Source of the DNA: Candidatus Altimarinota bacterium
Lineage (GTDB): Bacteria; Patescibacteriota; Gracilibacteria; BD1-5; UBA6164
Assembly: GCA_943356435.1 (NCBI GenBank)
Contig: CALREY010000008.1
Span: 1 to 62,357, forward strand
Reading direction: 5' to 3'
Length of the DNA: 62,357 bases
Positions 11,338-21,280 of the stretch are shown one piece after another. Under the pieces are notes generated by a model. The model was not told the origin of the DNA, searched no databases, and saw only the letters and a list, made by a program, of their open reading frames with translations. Position 1 is the stretch's first letter. Each line of letters opens with the position of its first letter. The translations under genes and the position numbers were made by a program.

Positions 11338-12684
11338 TTATGATCTACCATATTCATCATCAAATCTTATAATATCATCTTCTTCTAAATAATCTCAAAT
11401 TTGACTTTCAATAATATGTAAATCTATTTTTCATACATTTTCTAGTCTATGAGTTGTTCAAATAGGTATATATGTAGATTCTCACTTTGATAATAAAATT
11501 TCTTTATCATTTAGAGTTATTTTTGCTGTACCACTTACTACAACCCAATGTTCTGATCTATGATGATGCATTTGTGATGAAAGTTTTTTTCAAGCTAAAA
11601 CTGTTAATCTTTTAGTTTTATATGTATTTCATTCATCTATAATTGTATAACTTCACCATGGTCTATATACTGTTGTTCAATAATCTGTTTGATATTTATT
11701 ATGTTCTTTTAATTGTTCTAAAATATTTTTAACTTTAGAAGTTTCTCATTTTTTTGAAATTAATAATGCATCTTTTGTATCTACTACAATTAAATCTCAT
11801 ACTCATATAAATGCTACTTCTTTATTATTATTTGTTTGAATTAAAAAATTATTATTAGATTCTATATTAGAATAATCACTCTTTATATTATTTTCCTCAA
11901 AGTATTCTAAGAAAGCTTCAAATCATCATAAATCATTCCAATATATATTCAAAGGAGTTATTTTTATATTATCTGATTTTTCTAATAATCAGTAATCAAT
12001 CGATAAATCTGGCAATTGTTCAAATTTTTTGCTTGCTCAATTCTTTATTAATTCATAATAATTTTTATTATTTTTTTCCAATTCTTCTAAAAATATTTTT
12101 TTACTGAACATAAATATTCATGCATTCCAATAATATCAATTTTCTATATATTTAATTGCAGAAAATTCGTCAGGTTTTTCCTTAAAATTTATAACTTTAT
12201 ATGGAATATTTCAAGTAGAATTAAAATTAATATATCAATATCAAGTATGAGCTTTATTCGGTTTTATTCAAAATGTAATTATACTTCTTTTTGCATCTTC
12301 TAGACTTTTATTTATCATTTCTACAAAAATATCCTCATCTTTAATTATATGATCTGAAGATAGTATCAAGAAAATATCATCATCATTTCATCATTCTATT
12401 CATAATGAAATAGCTCAAAGAGTATTTTTTGCTTTAGATTCAATAATTATATTACTTTCATCAATGTTTGATTGATTCATACAATGAAATTTGTAATCTT
12501 TATTTGTTACTATGTATATATTACTTGAATCAGTTATTTTATTTGCTCTAGTTACGCATTTTTCAAAAAATGATATATTATCAAATTCTTTAAGCTTAAT
12601 AAATTGTTTTGGATAATTTTTTCTAGATAATGGCCAAAGTCTAGTTCAACTTCATCATGCAAGAATAAGTACTTTTAATGACAT
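11338..12684 (-). CDS. manC: Mannose-1-phosphate guanylyltransferase (with C-terminal cupin)
   Basis: A 448-residue protein starting [20 protein letters not shown], the guanylyltransferase loop, followed by NYPKQF. The C-terminal 110 residues are a cupin with RPWGSYTIIDEG and [15 protein letters not shown], the layout of type II phosphomannose isomerase/guanylyltransferases (AlgA/ManC). It forms GDP-mannose from GTP and mannose-1-phosphate. Whether the cupin part is also an active mannose-6-phosphate isomerase is not certain; no separate ManA is in the window. It sits between the phosphomannomutase and gmd. Confidence 0.9.
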
Positions 12685-12696
12685 ATTTTATTATTC

Positions 12697-13437
12697 TTAA
12701 GAAATTAACATTTTTATATATTTTTTTGTATCTTCTATATCAAATACTCTTTTTGAAGTAACTCATATTTCAAGAGGTGGATAATCATTTCATCCAGGGA
12801 ATACAGCATCTCATACAAATATCATCTCATCTAAATCAATTCAAGATATTTCTGATAATTTTCTCACTCAATAAGCTTTATCCACTCATTCTCTAGTTAT
12901 ATCTATAGTACTAGCTCATCATAAAAGTACATTAAATCATTTCAAATCATCCAATATATATTCTCTGATTTTATTTCTCTTACTGAAGTCTGGATCATAG
13001 ACACTTTTGAATTCCAATGGTGCTTCTTGTCATAAAGCTGAGAAACTTATTTGTGTTCTTCTATCTTCTACTTGTTCTCACCATGTTTTTTCTGGTTTTA
13101 AATCCAATTTAATAATTGCTTCATTTAATGTATTTATTATATGTGTTCTTTCTTCTAATGTTAAATCAAGAGAATATTGCATAATCCAATCTCAATTTTG
13201 ATATAAATACATTGCTGTACTACAAGTAGGACAAGCATATAAATTTGATAATAATTTTTCATCAGTTCATAAATGAGGCAATACTTGAGTTTGGAATAAT
13301 TCATACTTTCATCATGAAATTATTCATACTTTGTATTTTCATAATAATTTTTTGAATAATTCTACCATTTCACTATCCATTTTTCATTTCGAAGGTGTTA
13401 AAGTTCAATCCATATCAAACACAATCATTTTAAACAT
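12697..13437 (-). CDS. HAD-IIB phosphomannomutase-like protein
   Basis: 246 residues starting MFKMIVFDMDGTLTPSKGKM, with the HAD nucleophile and acid/base pair at residues 9 and 11. It has KVGIISGGKYELF (motif II) and WGEQVEDRRTQISFSALGQ, which parallels the substrate-binding cap segment of eukaryotic-type phosphomannomutases. Near the C-terminus FVGDAVFPGGNDYPP is motif IV. It lies 12 bases upstream of manC, so it most likely supplies mannose-1-phosphate. This would replace the unrelated alpha-phosphohexomutase (ManB/CpsG) used by most bacteria in such operons. Confidence 0.82.
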
Positions 13438-13610
13438 AAAAATTCTTTAATTATAAAATATATGTGTAAAAATATATATAAAAAAGCATTAAAATCAAAA
13501 ATGATTAAATTTTAGTGTTAAAAAGTTATATTTTTATACTTTTTTGTCACTTTCTTTTCTCTTTTTCGTTAAATTAAGTACAATATACATTATTTATTAA
13601 CTTTTTATTT

Positions 13611-14351
13611 ATGAAAAATATATTATCAGTTCTAATATTGTTTTTTCTATTATTTTCTCAGAGTTTTGCTTTATCACCAATGATAAAAGAATTTCCTAAT
13701 AGTGATGAATTCTTAAAGTCAGAAGGGAATATATGTGAATCAGCAACTGATTGATGTAATACTATATCTATAGTAGATGGTAAATTATGAGCTTCTACAA
13801 TGATGTATTGTGAAGATATATATGGAGATAAATGACAAGAAAAATGGTCATGTACAAAATACAAAGATAATATAGTAGGAGGTGATACTGATGAACATTG
13901 ATGTAAAGCATCAGCATGATATTCTTGGAATGCTGATAAACAACAATGTACTAGACCATGGGAAGATAATGATAATACTATGTGTACAATGCAATATGAT
14001 CCAGTATGTGCTGAAGTACAAGTACAATGTATAAAAGCTCCATGTTATCCTATAACTCAGACTTTTTGAAATGCTTGTTCAGCATGAAAAAACAAAGTGT
14101 TATATAAATGAGAATGTGATTCATATGTAAATATGACATTGTATAATAGATATGCAAAATGACAAGATGAAATTCAAAATAAATTAAAAAATATTTCTAC
14201 AGAAAAATTATCAAAAGTAGTAGAATTAATAGATGAATTAATACCAAAAACAAAAATGCTTAGAATAGTAGATTCAATTATAAAACAAAGAATAACTAAA
14301 TATGTATTTCTAAAAAATGTAATACAAAAAGAGCTTTCAGAAAGAAACTAA
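13611..14351 (+). CDS. Secreted protein with Kazal-type protease-inhibitor domain
   Basis: 246 residues. A signal peptide (MKNILSVLILFFLLFSQSFA) is followed by two Cys-rich parts: residues about 40-110, and a Kazal-like domain at about 125-165 with MQYDPVCAEVQVQC, KAPCYPITQTFGNAC and YKGEC. The C-terminal 75 residues are helical and charged. Kazal domains block serine proteases. In an episymbiotic or predatory cell an exported inhibitor could protect the attacker or act on the host, but that is inference. The gene stands alone, with a hairpin terminator right after its stop. Confidence 0.8.
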
Positions 14352-14391
14352 AAAAATAATATACAATTTATTAAATTGTATATTATTTTTT
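14351..14391 (+). terminator. Terminator after the Kazal gene
   Basis: A perfect 20-bp inverted repeat (arms 14351-14370 and 14372-14391), starting at the last base of the TAA stop and ending in eight T residues. Confidence 0.75.
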
Positions 14392-14468
14392 TTAGAATTT
14401 TATCTTTCATTTTATTATATTTTTTATATAATATTTTAGAATTAATATATTACAATAATAATAAATTG

Positions 14469-14508
14469 AGCCTCCTTCCTTTTTAAAAGGAAGGAATTCA
14501 AGGATGGA
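14469..14508. repeat. GC-richer palindromic element, copy A
   Basis: Between the Kazal gene and mtnN sits a short block far richer in C/G than its surroundings. Its core is CCTTCCTTTT/AAAAGGAAGG (14474-14483 and 14485-14494), flanked by CCTCC on the left and GGATGG on the right. Its layout resembles the element at 17186-17222: an outer pyrimidine/purine arm, an inner hairpin, then AAT. It may be a small dispersed repeat or a structured RNA. Function unknown. Confidence 0.5.
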
Positions 14509-14549
14509 TTATTTAAAGATTAAGAATTTATTTATTATATTAAAATATT

Positions 14550-15215
14550 TTGAAAAAAACAGCAATTATTACCGCAATGAGTGAAGAAGCAGAACATATT
14601 ATTAAATTATACTGATTAATAAATACAAAAAAATTAGAAAATATTATTATATATGAAAATGAAAGTATAGTTTTAGCATTAGCATGAATTTGAAAAATAC
14701 AAGCCTCAATTGCAACAACTTATTTATTTGTTAATTATGATATTTCTAGATTAATAAATATATGAATAGCATGAAGTTTAGTATGAGATGATGCAAATAT
14801 ATGAGATGTATTTATAGTAAATAAAATATCACAACATGACATGTATTTACCATTTGAATGAGAGCATTTAGATTATGCAAAAAAAGAGATATTTTTAGAT
14901 AATAAATTAGATATTGATAATTTAGAATTCGATTTTAATGTATTTAATAATTCTTATTGTCTAACATGAGATCAATTTATTGATGATAATGAAAAAGTTC
15001 TTGAGTTAAAATTATTGTACAATGCACAAGTAATTGAAATGGAATCATTTGCAATAGCTTCTGTTGCTCGTGAATTCAATCAATTAAATAAATGTATATT
15101 TATTAAATCAATATCTGATTGAGCAGATAACGAGGCAAAAGATGCACATATGTGAAATTTGGATTTTGCAATGCAAAATTCTATTAAAGTATTAAATAAA
15201 ATAATTAATTTATAA
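14550..15215 (+). CDS. mtnN: 5'-methylthioadenosine/S-adenosylhomocysteine nucleosidase
   Basis: A 221-residue product with the MTAN fold: KTAIITAMSEEAEHI at the N-terminus (Glu of the AMxEE motif), LALAGIGKIQAS, NIGIAGSL, VIEMESFAIASVA (the ribose-binding MES motif) and SISDGAD with the catalytic Asp. TTG at 14550 is chosen as start because the conserved strand KTAIITAM precedes the first ATG (14577). It cleaves S-adenosylhomocysteine to S-ribosylhomocysteine and adenine. LuxS and Apt, encoded immediately downstream, use those two products. Confidence 0.88.
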
Positions 15216-15227
15216 TAAAAATAAAAT

Positions 15228-15707
15228 ATGGAAAAAATAGCAAGTTTTATGATTGATCATACTAGAATGTTTCCTGGAGTTTTTGTTTCTAGAAAAGATA
15301 ATGTTTGAGATTCAGTAATTACTACTTTTGATTTAAGAATGACTCAACCAAATAAAGAGCCAGTAATGAATAACGCAGAGATGCATGCAATAGAACATTT
15401 GTGAGCAACTTTTTTGAGGAATCATAAAGAATATGGTTCTAAAATAATTTATTTTGGTCCTATGTGATGTAGAACATGATTTTATTTATTACTAAATTGA
15501 GATTTAGAATCAAAAGATATTATTCCTCTTTTAACTGAATTGTATACTTTTATGAGAGACTTTGTATGAGAAATACCTGGACAAAGTGCTCGTGATTGTG
15601 GAAATTATTTAGATATGAATTTACCAATGGCAAAATATTTATCAAATAAATATTTAAATGAAGTTTTATTAAATATAAAAGAACATAATTTATTTTATCC
15701 ACAATAA
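15228..15707 (+). CDS. luxS: S-ribosylhomocysteine lyase
   Basis: 159 residues, the normal length. The metal site HxxEH is in MHAIEHLGATFLRNH and the third metal ligand Cys is in SARDCGNYLDMNL. FDLRMTQPNKEP and IYFGPMGCRTGFYLL are conserved LuxS segments. It splits S-ribosylhomocysteine into homocysteine and DPD, the precursor of autoinducer-2. It lies 12 bases after mtnN and 7 bases before apt. Without a methionine synthase in view it is unclear whether homocysteine is recycled. Confidence 0.93.
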
Positions 15708-15714
15708 TTATTAT

Positions 15715-16221
15715 ATGCAATTAACTGATTATATTAGAGATATTAAGGATTTTCCTATTGAATGAATAGTTTTTAAGGATATTACACCTTTATTACAGAA
15801 TCCATTAGCTTTCAATGAAACTATTAATAGATTTTCAAGTTTAATAAATGATGCTGATGTAATCATATGATTAGATGCTAGATGATTTTTGTTTGCTTGA
15901 GCATTATCTTATAAATTATCTAAACCGTTATCAATAGTTAGAAAAAAATGAAAACTTCCATATAATACAATTTCAGTAGATTATGAATTGGAATATGGTA
16001 GAAATACATTTGATATACATATAGATGCTATAAAGCCATGAGATAAAGTAGCTATTATTGATGATTTATTAGCTACGTGATGAACTGCATTAGCAGCATG
16101 TCAACTGGTAGAAAAGCTATGATGAATAGTAGAAAGTGTAAATGTAGTAGTTGATTTAACTTTTCTAAACTGAAAAGAAAAATTAAAAAATTACAAAGTT
16201 AATTCATTAATACAATATTAA
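15715..16221 (+). CDS. apt: Adenine phosphoribosyltransferase
   Basis: 168 residues. The PRPP-binding motif is VAIIDDLLATGGTALAA (about 115-131), and the N-terminal part has the Apt segments VFKDITPLLQNP and VIIGLDARGFLFAGA. It converts adenine and PRPP to AMP. As the third gene of the operon it would recover the adenine released by MtnN. Several glycines in the PRPP loop are TGA, which helps fix the genetic code. Confidence 0.92.
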
Positions 16222-16256
16222 AAAAATTAGAATTGAAATTTCAATTCTAATTTTTT
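16221..16256. terminator. Bidirectional terminator between apt and the TerC gene
   Basis: A perfect 36-base palindrome with A6 on one side and T6 or more on the other. It starts at the last base of the apt stop, and the TAG stop of the convergent TerC gene (16247-16249) lies in its right arm. Confidence 0.75.
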
Positions 16257-17152
16257 TTCTTCATTAAACTTATTAATTCCAAAAATAATAATAAAAATAT
16301 AAAAAATACTGCTAAAAATATAGCATCATGTGATTTAATATAAGTACTTAATATATCTCAAATAGTTATAAATATCATAATTGTAATTAAAAATCACATA
16401 AATATTGAAATATAATTTTTTGCTAAAAATCATTTTATATTTTCTTCATTTGGTGCAATTATTTTCCTTTGATGTAATGTAATAAATACAAGTGATATTA
16501 TTAGAATAATAAATGGTAATAGATTTCATATAGAGATTGTTTCTTCTATTTGTGTTACTCAATTAATCATCATTTCAATAGCAACAAATAATATAACTAG
16601 TAATCATACCCATTGTATTTGAGGATATTTTCATAAGTTTTTAGCAATATAGTTTGATGCAAATGCCATAAGAATAATTGAAAAAATTAATCATATTCAT
16701 AGAGTAACAATATTTCAATGTGCGGCTCATGCAACTGCTAAAACATTATCCAAACTCATAGATACATCAGCAATTATTATAGTATAAATAGCTGACTTTA
16801 ATCATATTTCTTTATTTGATAATTCTTCATTTCCATGAGTTTCACCATTTCTTAATTCCTTATAAAATTTCCAAACTACATACAATAATAATACTCATCC
16901 TGCAAATCTTATTCATACTACAGATAATAAGTATACAGCAAAAAAAGCTAAAACTATTCTCAAAACAGTTGCTAAAACTATTCATATCATAATAGCTTTT
17001 TTTCTCAGCTTTTCTGGTAGATTTCTAGTTGCCATTCATATAATTATAGCATTATCTCAACTCATTATTATATCTATAATTATAATATTTAACAATGCTA
17101 TTAATCATTTCAATGTAGTTAATTCTTGTAATCAATTTATTATATTATCCAT
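16247..17152 (-). CDS. TerC-family integral membrane protein (YjbE type)
   Basis: 301 residues with about seven to nine hydrophobic helices. The signature DIIMSGDNAIIIGMA near residues 28-42 and its internal repeat DVSMSLDNVLAVAGAAHG near 125-142 carry the acidic residues thought to bind or move metal ions in TerC/YjbE proteins. Some family members export manganese; tellurium resistance is not implied. A C-terminal extension of about 90 residues adds two more membrane helices. It is transcribed alone, converging on apt. The substrate is unproven. Confidence 0.85.
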
Positions 17153-17185
17153 ATTGTTTATTTAATTTTTAAATGTATAATTTTT

Positions 17186-17222
17186 CTCCCTTTTCCAAAG
17201 GGAATACCCCGCAGGGGGGAGG
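17186..17222. repeat. GC-rich palindromic element, copy B
   Basis: This is the most GC-rich stretch in the window. CCCTTTtccAAAGGG (17188-17202) forms one hairpin and ACCCCgcAGGGG another right after it. An outer CTCCC/GGGAG pair encloses both, giving a Y-shaped or cloverleaf-like fold. It lies in the 101-base gap between two minus-strand membrane-protein genes. The base composition does not fit the AT-only terminators used elsewhere here. Confidence 0.6.
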
Positions 17223-17253
17223 TAATAGAATAATTATGTTGAATTATTATAAT

Positions 17254-18786
17254 TTAAATATTTTCTATATCTTTTTTCCTCCTCAAAGCCTTTATCTCAC
17301 CTATAAAAAATTTGAATTCTCTTAAATTTATTAATGCAAATAATCCAAAATATATAGCAGAATATAAACAAAAATATAATAATAATTCTAATCTATTTAA
17401 TCAATTATATAATGGTATTATATAATAATAACTCAAAATTCAAATAGTTCATATAGATATAATATTTTTAAACAAATATATTAAATCAAATTTTATTTTG
17501 AATTGTTTTCAAAGTGCAATCTCGCTAAAAAACCATATTATAATCCATCATAATCAGCTCGATAGAGCAGCACCAGAAACTCATAATTGATTTATTAATA
17601 AATAGTTAAATATAAGACTAAAAAATATTGCAGCTATAACTATATATATTCTTTCTTTTACTTTTCAGATTGATGCCATAATACTAAAATTCATTTGAAG
17701 CAAAAAATTGAATGCTAAAAATAATATAGAGTATTTTAATATTATTCATGATGTTAAAAATTTTTCTCAAAAGAATATAATTGCTAATTTTTCTGCGAAT
17801 ATAAAAAAAAGCATATTAAATGCTATTGAAATAGCAAGAAAATTTTTCTGAAAAATAGATTTTACTTGATTTATTTTATCTATTTCATTTTTTGAATACA
17901 TTTCAGAAAACATAGGAAATAATAGTCAAAATATAGGTCAAATAATCATAAAAGGTATACTAATAATACTTAAATAATTAGTATAGTAACCTGCATCTTT
18001 TGTTCATAATAAGTAAATAATCATTTGCATGTCTATTTGGCTTAATATTACTCAAGCTTGTACTCATATAAATACTGTTAATGAATAAATAAATACAGTT
18101 TTAAATAATTTTATTTCCCATAATATTTTTTCTTTTTTTAAATAAATTTTATAATATTTATTATAAAATAAAAATACTCAAAATATTACTCAAAAATACA
18201 TTCATATTAACCATAAATATGATATATTTATAATATTAGTTAGATTAAAGTAATATAAAAAAAGTATAAAAAGTAACATAAATATAGTTCTACTGAAGTC
18301 TAGTATTTTGTTATAGAAAGTATTTTGTATTACCATAAAAAATGTAGAGATAACCTGAAATAAATTTATTCACAAGAAAAATAATGCAAATATTTTTAAT
18401 ATGTCTCAAGCTACTGGATCATTGAAATAAGAGTTAGCTAAATATTCTGATCAAAAGAAAAAAATCATTGCTAAACTTATTCAAGTAATTAATTGAGCTA
18501 TTATAGTATATGCTAGAATTGATTTAACTTTATCATATCTATTTTCAGTAATAAATTTAGGAATATAATAATTTAATCAATCAGTTAATCATAAGTCATT
18601 ATAAGCAGAAACAAGAGTAATTAGACTTATTATTCAGTACAGTATTCCTACTTCAGAAACACTTAATTCGCTACTTATTATTATTTTTATTATGTATCAA
18701 AGGGGTCATATAATAAATGAAAATAAGTATAACCAGAATCATTTTTTTAGAATTTTTTCAGATAAAGAATTATGTTGTTCTATCAT
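17254..18786 (-). CDS. Polysaccharide flippase (Wzx/MATE-like)
   Basis: A 510-residue protein with about 12-14 hydrophobic segments. It starts after a short basic N-terminus with SEKILKKGFWLYLFSFIIGP. The pattern of charged loops, SELSVSEVGILYGIISLI and LGLTDGLNYYIPKFI, is typical of the polysaccharide transport family (Wzx) in the MOP superfamily. It would move lipid-linked glycan units across the membrane, matching the sugar-nucleotide genes at 1-13437. The ATG at 18786 is in frame; the one 4 bases upstream is not. It has no glycan genes directly beside it. Confidence 0.82.
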
Positions 18787-18864
18787 ACATTTTATAAATT
18801 GTTAATGATTCTATTTTAAATATTTTAAATAAATTACAATTATTAATTATATTTTATGTTAAAA

Positions 18865-18891
18865 AAAACTAAATTTGAATAATTTAGTTTT
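18865..18891 (-). terminator. Terminator after malic enzyme
   Basis: Inverted repeat AAAACTAAATT/AATTTAGTTTT with a 5-base loop, just beyond the malic-enzyme stop. On the minus strand it is followed by a run of eight U (18861-18868). Confidence 0.65.
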
Positions 18892-18898
18892 GCTGCTT

Positions 18899-20032
18899 TT
18901 ATTTTATAACACATGCAATAACATTTGCAACATTTTTATCTAATGGACTTGGAATTATTTCATCAACAGAAGGATTTAATACATAGTCTGCTAATGCTTG
19001 TGCAGCTAATAGTTTATGTTGTTCTGTTATTTTTATTACTCTATTTTCTAGTGCTCATTTGAATAAACCTGGAAATACTAGTACATTATTTAATTGATTA
19101 GGGAAGTCAGACCTACCAGTAGCTACTATTAATGCTCAAGCTTTTTTAGCTAGATCAGGCATTATTTCAGGAGTTGGATTTGCCATAGCAAAAATCATTG
19201 AATCTTTATTCATTGATTTTACCATAACTTCAGTTAATACTCATGGAGCAGAAACTCATACGAATACATCTCTTCATACCACTGCATCTTTTAATTTTCA
19301 ATCAATATTATTTATATTAGTAATTTTTAATATTTCTTTTTTTTCTTCATTTAAATCAGTTCTATTTTTTGAAACAATTCATTTACTATCACAAACTATA
19401 ATATCTTCAAATCAGTATAATTTTAATAATTTTATAATTGCAGTTCATGCAGCTCATAATCAATTTACTACTATTTTAACATTTTCCTTATTTCTATTAG
19501 TTATTTTTAATGAGTTTATTAATCATGCTAATACAACAATAGCAGTTCAATGTTGATCATCATGAAAGACAGGAATATTTAACTCTTCCTTTAATCTTTC
19601 TTCTATTTCAAAACATCTTGGAGCAGAAATATCTTCTAAATTTATTCATCATACAGTAGGTGAAATATGTTTGATTGTATTAATTATCTCTTCTGTATCT
19701 TGAGTATCAAGTACAATTGGAAAGGCATTAACTCAAGCAAATTCTTTGAACAATATACATTTTCCTTCCATAACTGGTAATCAAGCTAGTCATCATATAT
19801 TTCACAATCATAGAACAGCAGATCAATCTGATATAACTGCTACAGTATTTCATTTAATAGTATATTTATATGCATTATCAGGATTTTTAGCTATCTCTAA
19901 ACATGGTTCTGCAACTCATGGTGTATAAGCTAATGATAAATCAGTTTTATTATTTAATTCAATTTTTGATTTGAAATCTATTTTTCACTTCCATATTTCA
20001 TGTAATCTTAGGCTTTCTTTAAAATAATCCAT
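18899..20032 (-). CDS. Malic enzyme
   Basis: 377 residues, the short bacterial malic enzyme form without a phosphotransacetylase domain. [17 protein letters not shown] holds the catalytic Tyr region, GLGNIGGLAGLPVMEGK the first conserved glycine motif, and FHDDQHGTAIVVLAG the metal-binding Asp pair. A Rossmann loop VVNGLGAAGTAI binds NAD(P), and [13 protein letters not shown] is the conserved C-terminal motif. It decarboxylates malate to pyruvate with reduction of NAD(P). It is a single-gene unit, and no related central-carbon gene is in the window. Confidence 0.92.
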
Positions 20033-20105
20033 ATTTATTATTAATGTATAATTAATTTATTTTAATTAAAAAATTGAAAACAGAAAATATTTTTTAAAAT
20101 TCGAC

Positions 20106-20133
20106 TTGAAAAAATAATTTTTTATTTTATTAT
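20106..20133 (+). promoter_or_regulatory. Candidate promoter of the 20171 gene
   Basis: TTGAAA (20106-20111) and TATTAT (20128-20133) with a 16-base spacer, 37 bases before the proposed start. The AT-rich context makes a chance match possible. Confidence 0.35.
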
Positions 20134-20170
20134 ATATAAATAATTTTTATTTATTAAATGAAAGCATTTT

Positions 20171-21163
20171 ATGCATTGACCTATTTCTTGAGCAAATACT
20201 CTACTAACATGAATGAATGTAATTGATAAAATAAAGTATTGAGTTGAAAATTTTCAGTGAATTAGGTTACAAAAAGCATCACATATAATACCATTAATAA
20301 AGACAGAAATAGATAATATTTTTGCATATACAGGAGTACCATGAGCTTGAAAATGATGAATATCTAAAAAAGTATGATCACATTTATGAATAAAATTGAA
20401 GAATAAATATGAGGATAATTCTAATATGTTAGAGCTATGAATTACACATGAAGAAACTGGATTACATTTTTTGTATGTTATATTAGATTGTTTTTTTAAA
20501 GAAATATGAACTAGAAGATATAATGAAATGTTAGAGAATTCGCAAAATTTCTTAGAAATGTTTTCTGATGATGAAAAAGCAGTTGAGTTTGTAAGAAATA
20601 TTCTTCATAATCATGAAGCTTTTCAATATGAATGAGCTTATTTGAAAACTGATATAGAAAGGGAATTATCAAGGGCAATGTCATCATTATATGTTAGATG
20701 AAGGGAAGAATGATCAAATACTACTATATTGTTAGATTGAGTTAATTCATTTAATATAGCAGATATTGTATCAACAGAAATATGAGAAAATAGATTAAAT
20801 GTAATTAAAATATTAATAACACCTAGATTATGATATTCTTTTCAAAGAATAGTAAAAAGAGATGTTATTTGAAATGGTAAGAAAAAAACAAAAGACTTAG
20901 ATGTAGTTACTAAATTTAGATTAGAAGAGGCTATACATTTATTTGATAATTTTACTATTCCAGCACTTTTTGATAAAGATGCATATATGATTGATTATAC
21001 TCAAAAAACTGATCATGAACTAACATTGCAACAAAAAAAAGATGTAAAAATAAGTCTAATTAAAAACTGATGAATATTATTTTCAGAAAATAAATGAGAA
21101 ATTTTTGATGATTATTTAGAATCATATATTACACTTTTAATAGAACATTTAAATCATTCATAA
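20171..21163 (+). CDS. Unrecognised conserved-looking cytoplasmic protein
   Basis: 330 residues; I do not recognise the family. The N-terminus reads MHGPISGANTLLTGM. Notable segments are FAYTGVPGAWKGGISKKVG, ELGITHEETGLHFLYVI, SSLYVRGREEGSNT and LLDGVNSFNIADIV. There is no signal peptide or membrane helix. It is a monocistronic plus-strand gene with a terminator. The start is unclear: ATG 20171 is the first in-frame ATG, and its codons upstream (ATT AAA TGA AAG CAT TTT) remain open, so a non-ATG start a few codons earlier is possible. ATG 20158 is in another frame and closes after 22 codons. Confidence 0.7.
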
Positions 21164-21196
21164 AAAATAGCAACTAATCATAAGTTGCTATTTTTT
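21162..21196 (+). terminator. Terminator after the 20171 gene
   Basis: Stem AAAAAATAGCAACT / AGTTGCTATTTTTT with a 7-base loop and a T6 tail, overlapping the stop codon. Confidence 0.75.
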
Positions 21197-21280
21197 AACA
21201 TAAAAATAAAAAAAAAATTGAGCTTTTGTATTAAAATAATAAACTAATTTCGTAAATTATTTATTATTAAATTTATAATC

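Noticed and set aside
16247-17152. TerC gene as tellurite resistance
   Set aside because: No other ter genes. The family is broad and some members export metals such as manganese.
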